This document shows positions 27,403 through 38,586 of a stretch of DNA of 64,000 bases, piece after piece. The notes below the pieces were generated by a model. It did no database searches and was not told where the DNA came from. It was given only the letters and a program-made list of their open reading frames with translations. The stretch's first letter is position 1, and every line of letters starts with the position of its first letter. The DNA is from Aurantimonas sp036549475. GTDB lineage: Bacteria; Pseudomonadota; Alphaproteobacteria; Rhizobiales; Rhizobiaceae. The DNA is taken from positions 39,380 to 103,379 of the forward strand of contig NZ_JAZHLI010000010.1 in NCBI RefSeq assembly GCF_036549475.1, in the 5' to 3' direction. A program made the position numbers and the translations under genes.

Positions 27403-28506
27403 ATGGGTTTCAGATGCGGGATCGTCGGCCTGCCGAATGTCGGCAAGTCGACGCTGTTCAATGCTCTCACCAAGACGGCGGCTGCAGCTGCCGCGAACTA
27501 TCCATTCTGCACGATCGAGCCGAATACCGGCGACGTGCCGGTGCCAGATCCGCGACTGAAGGACATCGCCGGCATCGCCAAATCGGCGAACATCCTGCCG
27601 ACGAGAATCACCTTCGTCGATATCGCAGGCCTAGTGCGGGGCGCTTCCAAGGGCGAAGGCCTCGGCAACCAGTTCCTCGCCAACATTCGCGAGGTCGACG
27701 CGATCGTCCACGTGTTGCGGTGCTTCGAGGACGACGACGTGGTCCACGTAGAAGGCCGGGTGGATCCGGTCGCCGACGCCGAGACGGTTGAGACTGAACT
27801 GATGCTGTCCGACCTGGAGAGCCTGGAGCGCCGCATCGTGGCGACCCGCAAGAAGGCCACCGGCAAGGACAAGGAAGCAATGCAGGCCCTTCCCGTCATG
27901 GAAGCCGCGTTGGAGAAGCTCCAGAATGGCGAGCCGGTGCGCGTGCTTCTGTCCGGTATGGATTCCGAGGAACGGAGCGAGTTGAAGACGCTCAATCTCC
28001 TGACCTCCAAGCCTGTGCTTTATGTCTGCAACGTCGCCGAGGACGACGCAGCTGGCGGTAACGAATATTCGAAGGCCGTCGCGGCAATGGCCGAGAAGCA
28101 GGGCGCCAAGAGCGTCGTGATCTCGGCGGCGATCGAAGCGGAGATCGCGCAATTGCCGGGCGAGGAAGTCGGCGACTATCTGGAAGCGATGGGGCTCACC
28201 GAGCCGGGTCTCGACCGGTTGATCCAGGCTGGCTATTCGCTGCTCGACCTGATCACTTATTTCACTGCAGGCCCCAAGGAGACCCGTGCCTGGACCGTGC
28301 GTCGCGGCGCCAAGGCTCCCCAGGCCGCGGGCGTGATCCACACCGATTTCGAGAAGGGCTTCATCCGGGCCCAGACGATCGCCTTCGACGACTTCGTCTC
28401 GCTCGGCGGCGAAGTTGCGGCCAAGGACGCCGGCAAAGCTCGCGACGAGGGCAAGGAATATGTCGTTCAGGACGGCGACATCCTGATGTTCAAGTTCAAC
28501 AACTGA
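27403..28506 (+). CDS. ychF: Redox-regulated ATPase YchF (Obg-family)
   Basis: The 367-residue protein belongs to the YchF/OLA1 subfamily, which prefers ATP over GTP and associates with ribosomes. Seen motifs are G1 GIVGLPNVGKSTLFNAL, G3 VDIAGLVRGASKGEGLGNQF, the altered G4 region VCNVAED, and the C-terminal TGS domain (LLDLITYFTAGPKETRAWTV, then GVIHTDFEKGFIRAQTI, VQDGDILMFKFNN). The start MGFRCGIVG at 27403 has AAGGA upstream. The pth-ychF pairing is common in alphaproteobacteria. Confidence 0.96.
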   Translation: MGFRCGIVGLPNVGKSTLFNALTKTAAAAAANYPFCTIEPNTGDVPVPDPRLKDIAGIAKSANILPTRITFVDIAGLVRGASKGEGLGNQFLANIREVDAIVHVLRCFEDDDVVHVEGRVDPVADAETVETELMLSDLESLERRIVATRKKATGKDKEAMQALPVMEAALEKLQNGEPVRVLLSGMDSEERSELKTLNLLTSKPVLYVCNVAEDDAAGGNEYSKAVAAMAEKQGAKSVVISAAIEAEIAQLPGEEVGDYLEAMGLTEPGLDRLIQAGYSLLDLITYFTAGPKETRAWTVRRGAKAPQAAGVIHTDFEKGFIRAQTIAFDDFVSLGGEVAAKDAGKARDEGKEYVVQDGDILMFKFNN

Positions 28507-28596
28507 ACCTGTGGGCGGTCGCGCCGCCGGAGTGGCCCCGGCACAGCCTGAGAATGCTTGGCATGATCGTCGATCTGCCGCCGCCAGGGGGAACGG

Positions 28597-29049
28597 ATGC
28601 GCACATATGAGGATTTCACCGAGGGGCTCGAGATCGACCTGCGTCCCTATGAGGTGACGCGGGACGAGGTGATCGCGTTCGCACGCGAATTCGACCCCCA
28701 GCCCTTCCATCTCGACGAGGATGCGGCGAAGGATACGCTGCTCGGCGGATTGTCGGCATCGGGCTGGCACAGTTGCGCAATGATGATGCGCATGATGGCC
28801 GACAGTTACATCCTCGATTCCTCGTCGCAGGGGTCGCCGGGCGTCGACTTCGTCAGATGGAGGCGTCCCGTCCGGCCGGGCGACGTGCTCAGCGGCACCG
28901 CACGGGTGCTTTCGCGCCGGTTGTCGTCGAAACGTCCGACCCTCGGCATCCTCAAGATCTCGACGGTTCTACGCAAACAGACCAACGATATCGTGCTGGA
29001 GAGCGAGTACACGCTTCTCGTGCTGACCCGAGACGGTGTCGCAGAATGA
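28597..29049 (+). CDS. MaoC-like dehydratase (hotdog fold), first of a pair
   Basis: The 150-residue hotdog protein has the hydratase-2 type motif FAREFDPQPFHLDEDAAKDT, where the Asp and His of DPQPFHLDE are the expected catalytic pair. LLGGLSASGWHSCAMMMRMM and the strand VDFVRWRRPVRPGDVLSG follow. Such domains hydrate or dehydrate acyl-CoA-type substrates. It overlaps the next MaoC gene by ATGA, so the two half-size domains are probably made together and may form a heterodimer. The substrate is not deducible. Confidence 0.88.
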   Translation: MRTYEDFTEGLEIDLRPYEVTRDEVIAFAREFDPQPFHLDEDAAKDTLLGGLSASGWHSCAMMMRMMADSYILDSSSQGSPGVDFVRWRRPVRPGDVLSGTARVLSRRLSSKRPTLGILKISTVLRKQTNDIVLESEYTLLVLTRDGVAE

Positions 29050-29516
29050 CCTTCTGGGACAGCCTGACCGTCGGGGAAGCGCGCATTCTCGGCTCGCACA
29101 TATTCGCGGCCGACGACATCAAGCGCTTCGCCGCAAAATTCGATCCACAGCCGTTCCATCTCGACGAGGTCGCAGCGAAAGGCTCGGTGCTCGGTGGCCT
29201 GTGCGCCTCCGGCTGGCACACGGCTGGCGTCTGCATGCGGCTGAACGTCGAGAACCAGGTCGCCTTTGCCAAAGACTGGATTGCTGCCGGCAACCGACCG
29301 CCACGGATGGGCCCCTCCCCCGGCGTCACGAATCTGCGCTGGCCCAAGCCAGTCTATGTTGGCGACACGATCACCTTCACCCAGACCCTGACAGCCAAGC
29401 GCGCGTCTGGGAGCCGTCCCGGGTGGGGCGTCCTGGAGTTCACCACGCTGGGCGTCAACCAGCACGGCGAAACGGTGTTTTCCTTTGACGGGGCGGCATT
29501 CTGCGGGACTGACTGA
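29046..29516 (+). CDS. MaoC-like dehydratase (hotdog fold), second of a pair
   Basis: The 156-residue protein is a paralogue of its upstream partner, with the same motif FAAKFDPQPFHLDEVAAKGS, then LGGLCASGWHTAGVCMRL, LRWPKPVYVGDTITFTQTL and the end FSFDGAAFCGTD. The catalytic Asp and His are present in both members, unlike fused two-domain hydratases where one half is inactive. Coupling by ATGA indicates equal expression. Role in fatty-acid or polyhydroxyalkanoate metabolism is possible but not shown. Confidence 0.88.
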   Translation: MTFWDSLTVGEARILGSHIFAADDIKRFAAKFDPQPFHLDEVAAKGSVLGGLCASGWHTAGVCMRLNVENQVAFAKDWIAAGNRPPRMGPSPGVTNLRWPKPVYVGDTITFTQTLTAKRASGSRPGWGVLEFTTLGVNQHGETVFSFDGAAFCGTD

Positions 29517-29610
29517 CGGGACGCCGACGGGCGCTCCGGGAGGCCAGCATAAGCTGCAGCACCTCGTCCTGGTTCGCGGCCGACCTCCGAGCGGGCCAGC
29601 TTGGAGGGCT

Positions 29611-30174
29611 TCAGTCGCCTTCGAAAGCGACCAGCGTCCTTACTTCCACGTCCAGCGCCTCCAGCCGACGCCGTCCGCCGAGATCCGGCAGATCGATGAC
29701 GAAGCAGGCGGCGACGATCTCCGCGCCCAGTTCCCGCAGCAGCTTCACTGCGCCTTCGGCTGTGCCGCCCGTCGCGATCAGATCGTCGGTCAACAGAACG
29801 CGTTGACCCGGACGCACGGCGTCACGGTGCATCTCCATCTCGTCGACACCGTATTCCAGACTGTATGCGACCCGGATCGTCTCGTGAGGCAACTTCCCCT
29901 TCTTGCGGATCGGCACAAAGCCAGCCGCCAACTGATGCGCCAGTGCCCCACCCAGGATGAAACCGCGGGCCTCGATGCCTGCAACCAGATCGACCCGCTC
30001 GTCCCGGTGCCCGTCGACCAGCGCGTCGATCGCACCGCGGAAGACCTCGGCGTCGGCGAGAAGGGTCGTGATGTCCCGGAACTGGATACCCGGCTTGGGA
30101 TAGTCCGCAATCGTGCGGATCGCAGCCGCGAAATCGATGGCTCCGTTCGTGCCACCTGCCGATCGTGCGCTCAC
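29611..30174 (-). CDS. apt: Adenine phosphoribosyltransferase
   Basis: Apt salvages adenine to AMP using PRPP. The 187-residue protein has the Apt start AAIRTIADYPKPGIQFRDIT, the region LVAGIEARGFILGGALAHQL, FVPIRKKGKLPHETIRVAYS, and the PRPP-binding loop VLLTDDLIATGGTAEGAVKL. It starts with GTG at 30174, which overlaps the stop of the upstream monooxygenase-like gene (GTGA). Some alphaproteobacteria place apt beside the cytochrome bc1 operon, as here. Confidence 0.95.
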   Translation of the reverse strand: MSARSAGGTNGAIDFAAAIRTIADYPKPGIQFRDITTLLADAEVFRGAIDALVDGHRDERVDLVAGIEARGFILGGALAHQLAAGFVPIRKKGKLPHETIRVAYSLEYGVDEMEMHRDAVRPGQRVLLTDDLIATGGTAEGAVKLLRELGAEIVAACFVIDLPDLGGRRRLEALDVEVRTLVAFEGD

Positions 30175-30497
30175 GCCCCGTTCTCGCTCTCGATGGTCTG
30201 GATCACTTGAAAGCCCTCGAATTGCGGATGGCCGTCATAGAGCGGGCGGGTGCCGCCGGCCTTGCCGTGGGCGGCACGAAACGCTTCGGACTTCGTCCAG
30301 GCCTCGAAGGCCGCGTGATCGCGCCAGATGGTGTGGGACGCGTACAGCGTATGCGCCTCACCGGCTGGACCCTTGAGCATGTGAAATTCAACGAAGCCCG
30401 GCACGTCCTGCAATCGAGATTCCCGGCGCAACCAGAGATCTTCGAACTCCTGCTCGGCCCCGGGGAGGACCTTGAATCGGTTCATGGCGATGTACAT
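30171..30497 (-). CDS. Antibiotic biosynthesis monooxygenase-domain protein
   Basis: The 108-residue protein is a single ABM ferredoxin-like domain: MYIAMNRFKVLPGAEQEFED, then WLRRESRLQDVPGFVEFHML, GEAHTLYASHTIWRDHAAFE and WTKSEAFRAAHG. Relatives include IsdG-type haem-degrading enzymes (Asn-Trp-His triad); Asn7, Trp-containing TIWRD and His in AAHGKAG are in compatible places, but haem use is not established. It is coupled to apt downstream and lies just after the terminator of the pet operon. Confidence 0.8.
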   Translation of the reverse strand: MYIAMNRFKVLPGAEQEFEDLWLRRESRLQDVPGFVEFHMLKGPAGEAHTLYASHTIWRDHAAFEAWTKSEAFRAAHGKAGGTRPLYDGHPQFEGFQVIQTIESENGA

Positions 30498-30573
30498 CGA
30501 ACGCCCTTTCCTTGGCTGACGGCATGCGGATCGGTCGTCGGACAGTGAATCACGGCCCGGTGTTCTGGCACAG

Positions 30574-30596
30574 GAAAAAGGGGGCCGTAGCCCCCT
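30574..30596 (-). terminator. Rho-independent terminator of the cytochrome bc1 operon
   Basis: On the minus strand AGGGGGC, TACG and GCCCCCT form a perfect 7-bp stem with a stable tetraloop followed by TTTTTCC. It lies 35 bases after the petC stop and is one of the clearest terminators in the window. Confidence 0.85.
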
Positions 30597-30630
30597 CAAG
30601 TTCCTCGTTATCTGAGACTCCCGCGCACGT

Positions 30631-31608
30631 TCAGTGCGGCGTGCCGGCCCAGACGCGACGCTTGACCAGGAACAGCATCGCCGCAAACACGATCAGGAAA
30701 ACCATGACCACAAGACCGGTCGCCTTGCGCTCGACGAGGTGCGGTTCGGCTGCCCACATCATGAAGGCCGTCACGTCGCGGGAGTACTGATCGACCGTCT
30801 CGGGCGCGCCGTCCGGGTATTCGATCAGTCCGTCCGACAACGGCGGCGGCATCGCCAGTGCCGGGCCGGAAATGAAGTAGGGATTATAATAGGTGCCCGG
30901 TTGGATATCGAGGTCCGCCGGTGCCTCTTCATCATAGCCGGTCAGAAGGGCGTGGATGTAATCCGGTCCACCTTCAGCGTACTGGGTGAAGATGTCGAAG
31001 ACGAAGGTCGGGAAGCCACGCTCCACGGCGCGCGCCTTGGCAAGCAGTGAGAAATCTGGCGGATGCGCACCGCCGTTCGCTGCGGCCGCAGCTTCCGGGT
31101 TCGGGAACGGCGCCGGGAAATGATCCGCCGGCAGTCCGGCCCGTTCGAACATCTCGCCGGAATCGTCCGGGCCGTCCTGGACCTGGTACTCGGCTGCGAA
31201 GGCCTTCACCTGGGCTTCGCTGTAGCCGAGGTCGGTGAGCGTGCGCATCGCCACGAGGTTCATCGAGTGACAGGAGGCACAGACCTCCCTGTGAACCTTC
31301 AGGCCGCGCTGGAGCTGGCCGAGATCGTAGCGGCCGAACGGTCCGGCAAAGCTCCAGTTCATTTCTTCCGGCTTGCGAAGCGGGTAGTGCGGCGTCTCGC
31401 TATGCCCCTCTTCGGCCGCGGCTTCGTGCTCCGCCTCGGCTTCCGCGGCGCCATCGGCCGGCTGGGCCTCTGGTGCGGCGGCATTTTCGGCCGGAGCTTC
31501 GACCGCGGTCTCGGCGTCCTGAGCCACCGCCACCGACATCGACATCGACATCGACATCGAGGTGGTGAGGAGGCCGGCCGCGAGCAGGGCTGACAATAGT
31601 CTGTTCAT
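30631..31608 (-). CDS. petC: Cytochrome c1 (bc1 complex)
   Basis: This is the c-type haem subunit of the quinol:cytochrome c oxidoreductase. The 325-residue precursor has a signal peptide (ending VAVAQ), an acidic Ala/Glu-rich linker (about residues 35-70), the haem-binding CASCH at 110-114, PPDFSLLAKARA, and the axial Met in ALAMPPPLSD (Met253). It ends with the anchor helix ATGLVVMVFLIVFAAMLFLV. The signal peptide contains an unusual MSMSMSMS run from a 6-bp DNA repeat. The gene is the last of the operon and ends before a strong terminator. Confidence 0.95.
   Translation of the reverse strand: MNRLLSALLAAGLLTTSMSMSMSMSVAVAQDAETAVEAPAENAAAPEAQPADGAAEAEAEHEAAAEEGHSETPHYPLRKPEEMNWSFAGPFGRYDLGQLQRGLKVHREVCASCHSMNLVAMRTLTDLGYSEAQVKAFAAEYQVQDGPDDSGEMFERAGLPADHFPAPFPNPEAAAAANGGAHPPDFSLLAKARAVERGFPTFVFDIFTQYAEGGPDYIHALLTGYDEEAPADLDIQPGTYYNPYFISGPALAMPPPLSDGLIEYPDGAPETVDQYSRDVTAFMMWAAEPHLVERKATGLVVMVFLIVFAAMLFLVKRRVWAGTPH
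31534..31560. repeat. Hexanucleotide microsatellite in petC signal sequence
   Basis: CGACAT occurs four times in a row plus a partial unit, giving Ser-Met repeats within the petC signal peptide. Changes in unit number would keep the frame and alter only signal-peptide length. Confidence 0.7.
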
Positions 31609-31637
31609 GGGAATGTTCTCTCCGAAGCCGTCCGAGC

Positions 31638-32933
31638 TCAGCCTTTGGTCTCTGGTGAAGCAGTGGCGCCGGCCGGGTGACCGCTGCCGCCATGCTTGGC
31701 GAGCACGGCCTCCGTGATCGAGTTCGGCAACTTCTTCGGCTTCTCGACGAGGCCGAGGATCGGCAGGATGATCAGGAAGTGCGCGAAGTAGTAGATCGTG
31801 CCGATCAGGGCGAGCGTCGGATAGATGCCCTCTGCCGGCTTGGCGCCAAGCCAGCCCAGGAACACGCAATCCGCGGCGAAGACCCAGAACAGCACCCGAT
31901 AGATCGGACGGTACACCGCCGACCTCACCCGCGACGTATCGAGCCATGGCAGGAAGAACAGCACGATGATCGAGCCGAACATCACCAGGACGCCGCCGAG
32001 CTTGGAGTCGATCGGGCCGATATTGAAGGTGATGGCGCGTAGCATCGCGTAAAATGGCAGGAAGTACCATTCGGGAACGATATGAGCCGGCGTCTTCAGC
32101 GGGTTTGCTTCGATGTAATTGTCGGGGTGGCCGAGGAAGTTCGGCAGGTAGAAGACGAAATAGGCGAAGATCGCGAGGAACACGACCATCGCGAAACCGT
32201 CCTTCACGGTGGCGTGCGGCGTGAACGGCACCGTGTCCTTCGAGGACTTGATCTCGACGCCGGTCGGGTTGGTCTGGCCGGTCACATGCAGCGCCCAAAC
32301 GTGCAGGATGACGACGCCGGCGATCATGAAGGGCAGCAGATAGTGCAGCGAGAAGAAGCGGTTCAGTGTGGCGTTGTCCACCGAGAAGCCGCCGAGCAGC
32401 AATTGCTGGATCGGCTCGCCGATCAGCGGGAAGGCGGTGAAGAAGCCGGTGATCACCGTCGCACCCCAGAAGGACATCTGGCCCCAGGGCAGAACGTAGC
32501 CCATGAAGGCGGTCGCCATCATCAGCAGGAAGATGATCACGCCGAGGATCCAGAGCACCTCACGCGGCTGCTTGTAGGAGCCGTAATACAGTCCGCGGAA
32601 GATGTGCAGATACACCGCGATGAAGAAGAACGAGGCGCCGGTGGCATGCATGTAGCGCAGCAGCCAGCCCCAGTTCACGTCCCGCATGATCTTTTCGACC
32701 GACTCGAACGCGATGGCCGAGGATGCCGCGTAGTGCATCGCCAGCACCACGCCGGTCAGGATCTGAGAGATCAGGAAGACCGCAAGGATTCCGCCGAAGG
32801 TGTAGGCGTAGTTCAGGTTGCGCGGCGTCGGATAGGCCACGAAGGAATCGTAGACGAGGCGCGGCAGCGGCAGACGGGCGTCCAGCCACTGCATGACGCC
32901 GCTCGACGGAACATAGGAAGAATGACCACTCAT
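31638..32933 (-). CDS. petB: Cytochrome b (bc1 complex)
   Basis: The 431-residue integral membrane subunit has eight helices and two b-haems. The haem-ligand helices are seen as VVLAMHYAASS and LLRYMHATGASFFFIAVYLH (His pair in helix B) and SLHYLLPFMIAGVVILHVWA (helix D). The Qo site motif PEWY is at about 287-290 in AHIVPEWYFLPFYAML, and GYVLPWGQMSFWGATVI marks the cd region. The length is usual for alphaproteobacteria. It lies 20 bases downstream of petA. Confidence 0.96.
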   Translation of the reverse strand: MSGHSSYVPSSGVMQWLDARLPLPRLVYDSFVAYPTPRNLNYAYTFGGILAVFLISQILTGVVLAMHYAASSAIAFESVEKIMRDVNWGWLLRYMHATGASFFFIAVYLHIFRGLYYGSYKQPREVLWILGVIIFLLMMATAFMGYVLPWGQMSFWGATVITGFFTAFPLIGEPIQQLLLGGFSVDNATLNRFFSLHYLLPFMIAGVVILHVWALHVTGQTNPTGVEIKSSKDTVPFTPHATVKDGFAMVVFLAIFAYFVFYLPNFLGHPDNYIEANPLKTPAHIVPEWYFLPFYAMLRAITFNIGPIDSKLGGVLVMFGSIIVLFFLPWLDTSRVRSAVYRPIYRVLFWVFAADCVFLGWLGAKPAEGIYPTLALIGTIYYFAHFLIILPILGLVEKPKKLPNSITEAVLAKHGGSGHPAGATASPETKG

Positions 32934-32953
32934 GATGTCTACCCTCTAACCGA

Positions 32954-33514
32954 TCAGCCGATGCGGACGGTGGTGTCGGACGTGAACGTGAAAGGCGGGA
33001 TGTCCATATTGGTCGGCGCAGGTCCCTGCCGGATACGGCCGGCCGTGTCGTAATGCGAGCCGTGGCAGGGGCAGAACCAGCCATCGAAATCGCCGGCCTG
33101 GCCAAGCGGAATACAGCCGAGATGCGTGCAGACGCCGACCATCACCAGCCATGCTTCCCGGCCTTCAGCCGCGCGGTTCTCGTCGATCGCCGGCGCGTCG
33201 CCTGGAATATTGGCGTTGCGCGCGATGGGATCCTTGAGCTCGTCGAGTGGGACTTCACGGGCTTCGGCGATCTCGGCTTCCGTGCGCTGACGGATGAAGA
33301 TCGGTCTGCCGCGCCATTTTGCTGTGATCGACTGACCCACCTCGACCTGGCTGACATCGACGTCGATCTCGGCTAGGGCGAGCGTCGCAGCATCCGGGTT
33401 CATCTGGTCGATGAACGGCCAGACGAACGCCGCCGCGCCGACAGCGCCGACCGCGCCCGTGGCGATGTAGAGGAAATCCCGGCGGCTGGGTTCGGTGGTT
33501 TCGTTGAGGCTCAC
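32954..33514 (-). CDS. petA: Ubiquinol-cytochrome c reductase Rieske iron-sulfur subunit
   Basis: The 186-residue protein carries the 2Fe-2S cluster of the bc1 complex. It has a Tat-type N-terminus (PSRRDFLYIATGAVGAVG) serving as uncleaved anchor and the cluster ligands CTHLGC (129-134) and CPCHGSHYD (148-156). The end GRIRQGPAPTNMDIPPF is standard. It starts with GTG at 33514, since no ATG fits; AAGGAG lies about ten bases upstream. As first gene of the operon its promoter must be in 33515-33773. Confidence 0.95.
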   Translation of the reverse strand: MSLNETTEPSRRDFLYIATGAVGAVGAAAFVWPFIDQMNPDAATLALAEIDVDVSQVEVGQSITAKWRGRPIFIRQRTEAEIAEAREVPLDELKDPIARNANIPGDAPAIDENRAAEGREAWLVMVGVCTHLGCIPLGQAGDFDGWFCPCHGSHYDTAGRIRQGPAPTNMDIPPFTFTSDTTVRIG

Positions 33515-33773
33515 GGCGGCTGCCACTCCTTGACTGATCGTACGCGGATCGTCCCGCTTGTTGCGGATTCGGACCCGTGCGGCAAGAGGAGACACGACGC
33601 AAGATCGCCACGCTCCTGACAGGATTACGATTTCGGGCGGTTCTATGCGCGAACCCCGCCGCTTGTCCAGACTGGAAGGGCTCCAGGGTCCAAGTGTCGC
33701 TGTCGTGTCACAAGCTTCACGGCAGTCCGGGCCTTCGTGGAGCCCGACGGCGGTTTTGCGACGACCGTCACGA

Positions 33774-35665
<1,892 letters not shown>

Positions 35666-35669
<4 letters not shown>

Positions 35670-37537
35670 TCGGCGGCCCTCATGGCCGCCTTGGCAGCCT
35701 CGTCCGGATCCCCCAGCAGAAAGCCGCCGGTCTGACGCGCCCAGAGCTGTGCATAGAGTCCACCCCGCTCGATCAGTTCGGAATGGCTGCCCTCGTCGAC
35801 GATGCGTCCGCGATCGAGAACGATCAGCCGGTCGAGGGCCGCGATCGTCGACAGGCGATGGGCGACGGCGATGACCGTCTTGCCCTCCATCAGCCGGTAG
35901 AGATTGCCGGCGATGGCCGCCTCGACTTCGGAGTCCAGCGCCGATGTCGCCTCGTCGAGCAGCAGGATCGGCGCGTCCTTGAGCATCACGCGCGCGATCG
36001 CGATACGCTGGCGCTGTCCGCCCGAAAGCTTCACCCCGCGTTCGCCGACCTCCGCATCGAGACCGCTGCGGCCCTCGATGTCGCGCAGTTCAGCGATGAA
36101 ATCGGCTGCTTCGGCGCGCTCGATCGCTCGCAGGAGGTCGGCTTCGCTCGCGTCGGGGCGCCCGTAGAGAACGTTGTCGCGAATCGAACGATGCAGCAGC
36201 GAGGTGTCCTGTGTGACCATGCCGATCTGGCTGCGCAGCGATTCCTGCTTCACCGACGCGATGTCCTGACCATCGATCAGGATTCGTCCGGCTTCCACGT
36301 CATGGAAGCGCAAGAGGAGGTTGAGGATTGTCGACTTGCCGGCGCCGGAGCGTCCGACCAACCCGACCTTTTCGCCCGGCCGCACCGTCAGTTCGAAATC
36401 CTGCAGGACGCCGTCGCCCCGTCCGTAGTGAAAGGCCACCCGCTCGAAGGCAATCTCGCCGCGGTCGACGACGAGCGCCGGCGCGCTCCGCCGGTCGGTG
36501 ATGGCGTGCGGAAGCGAGAATGTCGCCATGCCGTCCCGGATGGTGCCGATATTCTCGAACAGCGCCGAGACTTCCCACATGATCCATTGCGACATGCCGT
36601 TGATTCGCAGCACGAGGCCGATCGCCGCGGCGATCGCACCGACGCTGACAAGTTCGCCGAGCCATAGCCAAATCGACAGGGCGCCGACGGCGAAGAGCAA
36701 CAGCGAGTTCAACGCATAAAGCGAGACATAGAAGAGGTTCACCAGCCGCATCTGGCCGTACACCGTGCCGAGGAAGCCGCGCATCGAGCGCTGGGCGTAA
36801 TCGGCCTCTCGGCGGGTATGGGCGAACAGCTTGACGGTTGCGACATTGGCATAGGCGTCGACCACCCGGCCTGTCATCTCGGCGCGGGCATCGGCCTGAC
36901 TCTGGGAAACCCGATCGAGGCGCGGGATAAAATACCACAGGATAAGAGCATAGATCGCGACCCAAACGGCGAACGGCAGCACCAGTCTCCAGTCGGCGGC
37001 CGCCACCAGGACGACGATCCCCGTAAAATACACGACCACATAGAGGAAGACGTCGATCGACTTCATCACCGTCTCGCGCACGGCGAGCGCGGTCTGCATC
37101 AGCTTGGTCGAGATACGGCCGGCGAACTCGTCCTGATAGAACCCCATCGAGTGGCCGAGCATCCAGCGATGCACTATCCAGCGGAAGCGCATGGGAAAGT
37201 TGCCGGCCAGTCCCTGAAAGGTCACGAGACCCTCCAGGAAGACGAGGCCCGGCAGCACGACCAGGACGACAACCGCCATCAGCGCCAGCGTCGTGCCGTT
37301 CTCGGCCATGAAGGTCTCGCGCGAAACCCCGGAGAACCAGTCGACGATCTCGCCCAGGAAGCCGAACAACGACACCTCGACGATCGCGATCAGCGAGGTC
37401 AGGACAGCGGTCGCCAGAAGCAGCGGCCAGACCGGCCTGGCGTAGAACCAGACGAAGCGGAAGAGACCGCCTTCCGGCGGCGTGGTCAGATCCTGCCGAG
37501 GGAACGGCTCGACCATTTTCTCGAACAACGAGAACAT
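35666..37537 (-). CDS. ABC exporter half-transporter (first of a coupled pair)
   Basis: The 623-residue paralogue has the same layout: a transmembrane domain with FVWFYARPVWPLLLATAVLT and SLFGFLGEIVDWFSG. The ATPase domain has Walker A VGRSGAGKSTILNLLLRFHD, signature LSGGQRQRIAIARVML, Walker B ILLLDEATSALDS and the switch His VIAVAHRLSTIAALDR. Both members keep a complete catalytic set, so neither half looks degenerate. The pair sits between the pet operon and trmL with its promoter in 37538-37753. Confidence 0.92.
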
Positions 37538-37753
37538 ACGGGGTTTTCCAATCGAACTGACGGGCGATCATCGCCTCCTCGCACGACCGAACGATATCGC
37601 GATCCTGAGACGTAGCCCTGCCCCGGACGGCCAAGACCGCGGGACCATGAATGCAGATCTGTGATGCCGCGGACGCGACGCCCGGTGATGCCGGTCGGGC
37701 GCCCTCGGCGAGTTTGGGATATAGGGAACCAGCTACCGGTTTCACGGGGCGGT

Positions 37754-38314
37754 ATGGCGGGTGCGAGTGACAGCATTGTGAGGATCGAATCACAAGAACA
37801 ACCGAGGAGGTTGGGGGCGCAGCTCTCGATCGCGCTTTACCAACCCGACATTGCCGGCAACACCGGTACGATTCTGCGGCTGGGCGCATGCCTGGGGCTG
37901 CCGGTGGAAGTGATCGAGCCGGCCGGCTTCGATCTTTCCGACAGAGCCCTCAAGCGTGCCGGCATGGATTACGTTGCGATGTCGCAACTTGTGAGACATC
38001 TGGATTTTTCCACGTTCGAAAAGGCACGGCGCACGTGTGGTCGGCGCCTCGTACTTTTGTCGACCCAAGGGCAGACTCGCTACACGGACTTTCGATACAC
38101 GGCGGGAGACATCCTGTTGTTCGGACGCGAGAGCGCGGGCGTTCCCGAAGCCATCCACCGCGTTGTCGATGCGACTGTGACCATCCCGATGGACGGCGGT
38201 GGCCGCTCACTCAATCTGGCAGTCGCCGTCGGCATGGCCGCAGGAGAGGCACTCCGACAATTGCGCTGGGCGGGCGATCTTGTGACAGATTCGACATCGT
38301 TAGCATCCGATTAA
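37754..38314 (+). CDS. trmL: tRNA (cytidine(34)-2'-O)-methyltransferase
   Basis: TrmL methylates the wobble ribose of certain leucine tRNAs. The SPOUT core is clear: SIALYQPDIAGNTGTILRLG, then LSDRALKRAGMDY, GDILLFGRESAGVP and the knot IPMDGGGRSLNLAVAVGMA. With ATG at 37754 the protein has 186 residues, about 25 longer at the N-terminus than usual; GTG at 37778 or a later codon could be the true start, because GAGGAGG lies only just before the conserved strand. It diverges from the ABC pair. Confidence 0.85.
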   Translation: MAGASDSIVRIESQEQPRRLGAQLSIALYQPDIAGNTGTILRLGACLGLPVEVIEPAGFDLSDRALKRAGMDYVAMSQLVRHLDFSTFEKARRTCGRRLVLLSTQGQTRYTDFRYTAGDILLFGRESAGVPEAIHRVVDATVTIPMDGGGRSLNLAVAVGMAAGEALRQLRWAGDLVTDSTSLASD

Positions 38315-38406
38315 GCAAATCAGCGCAATATTAGGAACCGACCAGCAGAAGGCACGTTGTTTGTCCAGCGTGACAACTTTATCTTCTCAAGCAAAAAGGC
38401 CATCCG

Positions 38407-38586
38407 ATGAGTGACCTGGCTAGAACACTGTCGAACAAACATCGGCAGTCGGAAGTCGCTCGATTCCTGCAGCACCTGCCGACCTTCACGGTTCCGCCGC
38501 AACTGCCGAAGTCGCTGTGCGAACAGCTTGAACGCCTGCAGACCGCCGAGACTGCGATGCGCGAGTCCGGTTCAAACTCCCGATGA
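38407..38586 (+). CDS. Small hypothetical protein (59 residues)
   Basis: The frame opens at 38407 after an A-rich leader with AAGG nine bases upstream and encodes a basic-to-acidic helical peptide (MSDLARTLSNKHRQSEVARF, then LPTFTVPPQLPKSLCEQLER, LQTAETAMRES). It lies in a stretch of lower GC than its surroundings and has less of the usual GC-rich third-position bias, so acquisition or weak selection is possible. I do not recognise a family; reality of the gene is only moderately supported. Confidence 0.4.
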   Translation: MSDLARTLSNKHRQSEVARFLQHLPTFTVPPQLPKSLCEQLERLQTAETAMRESGSNSR

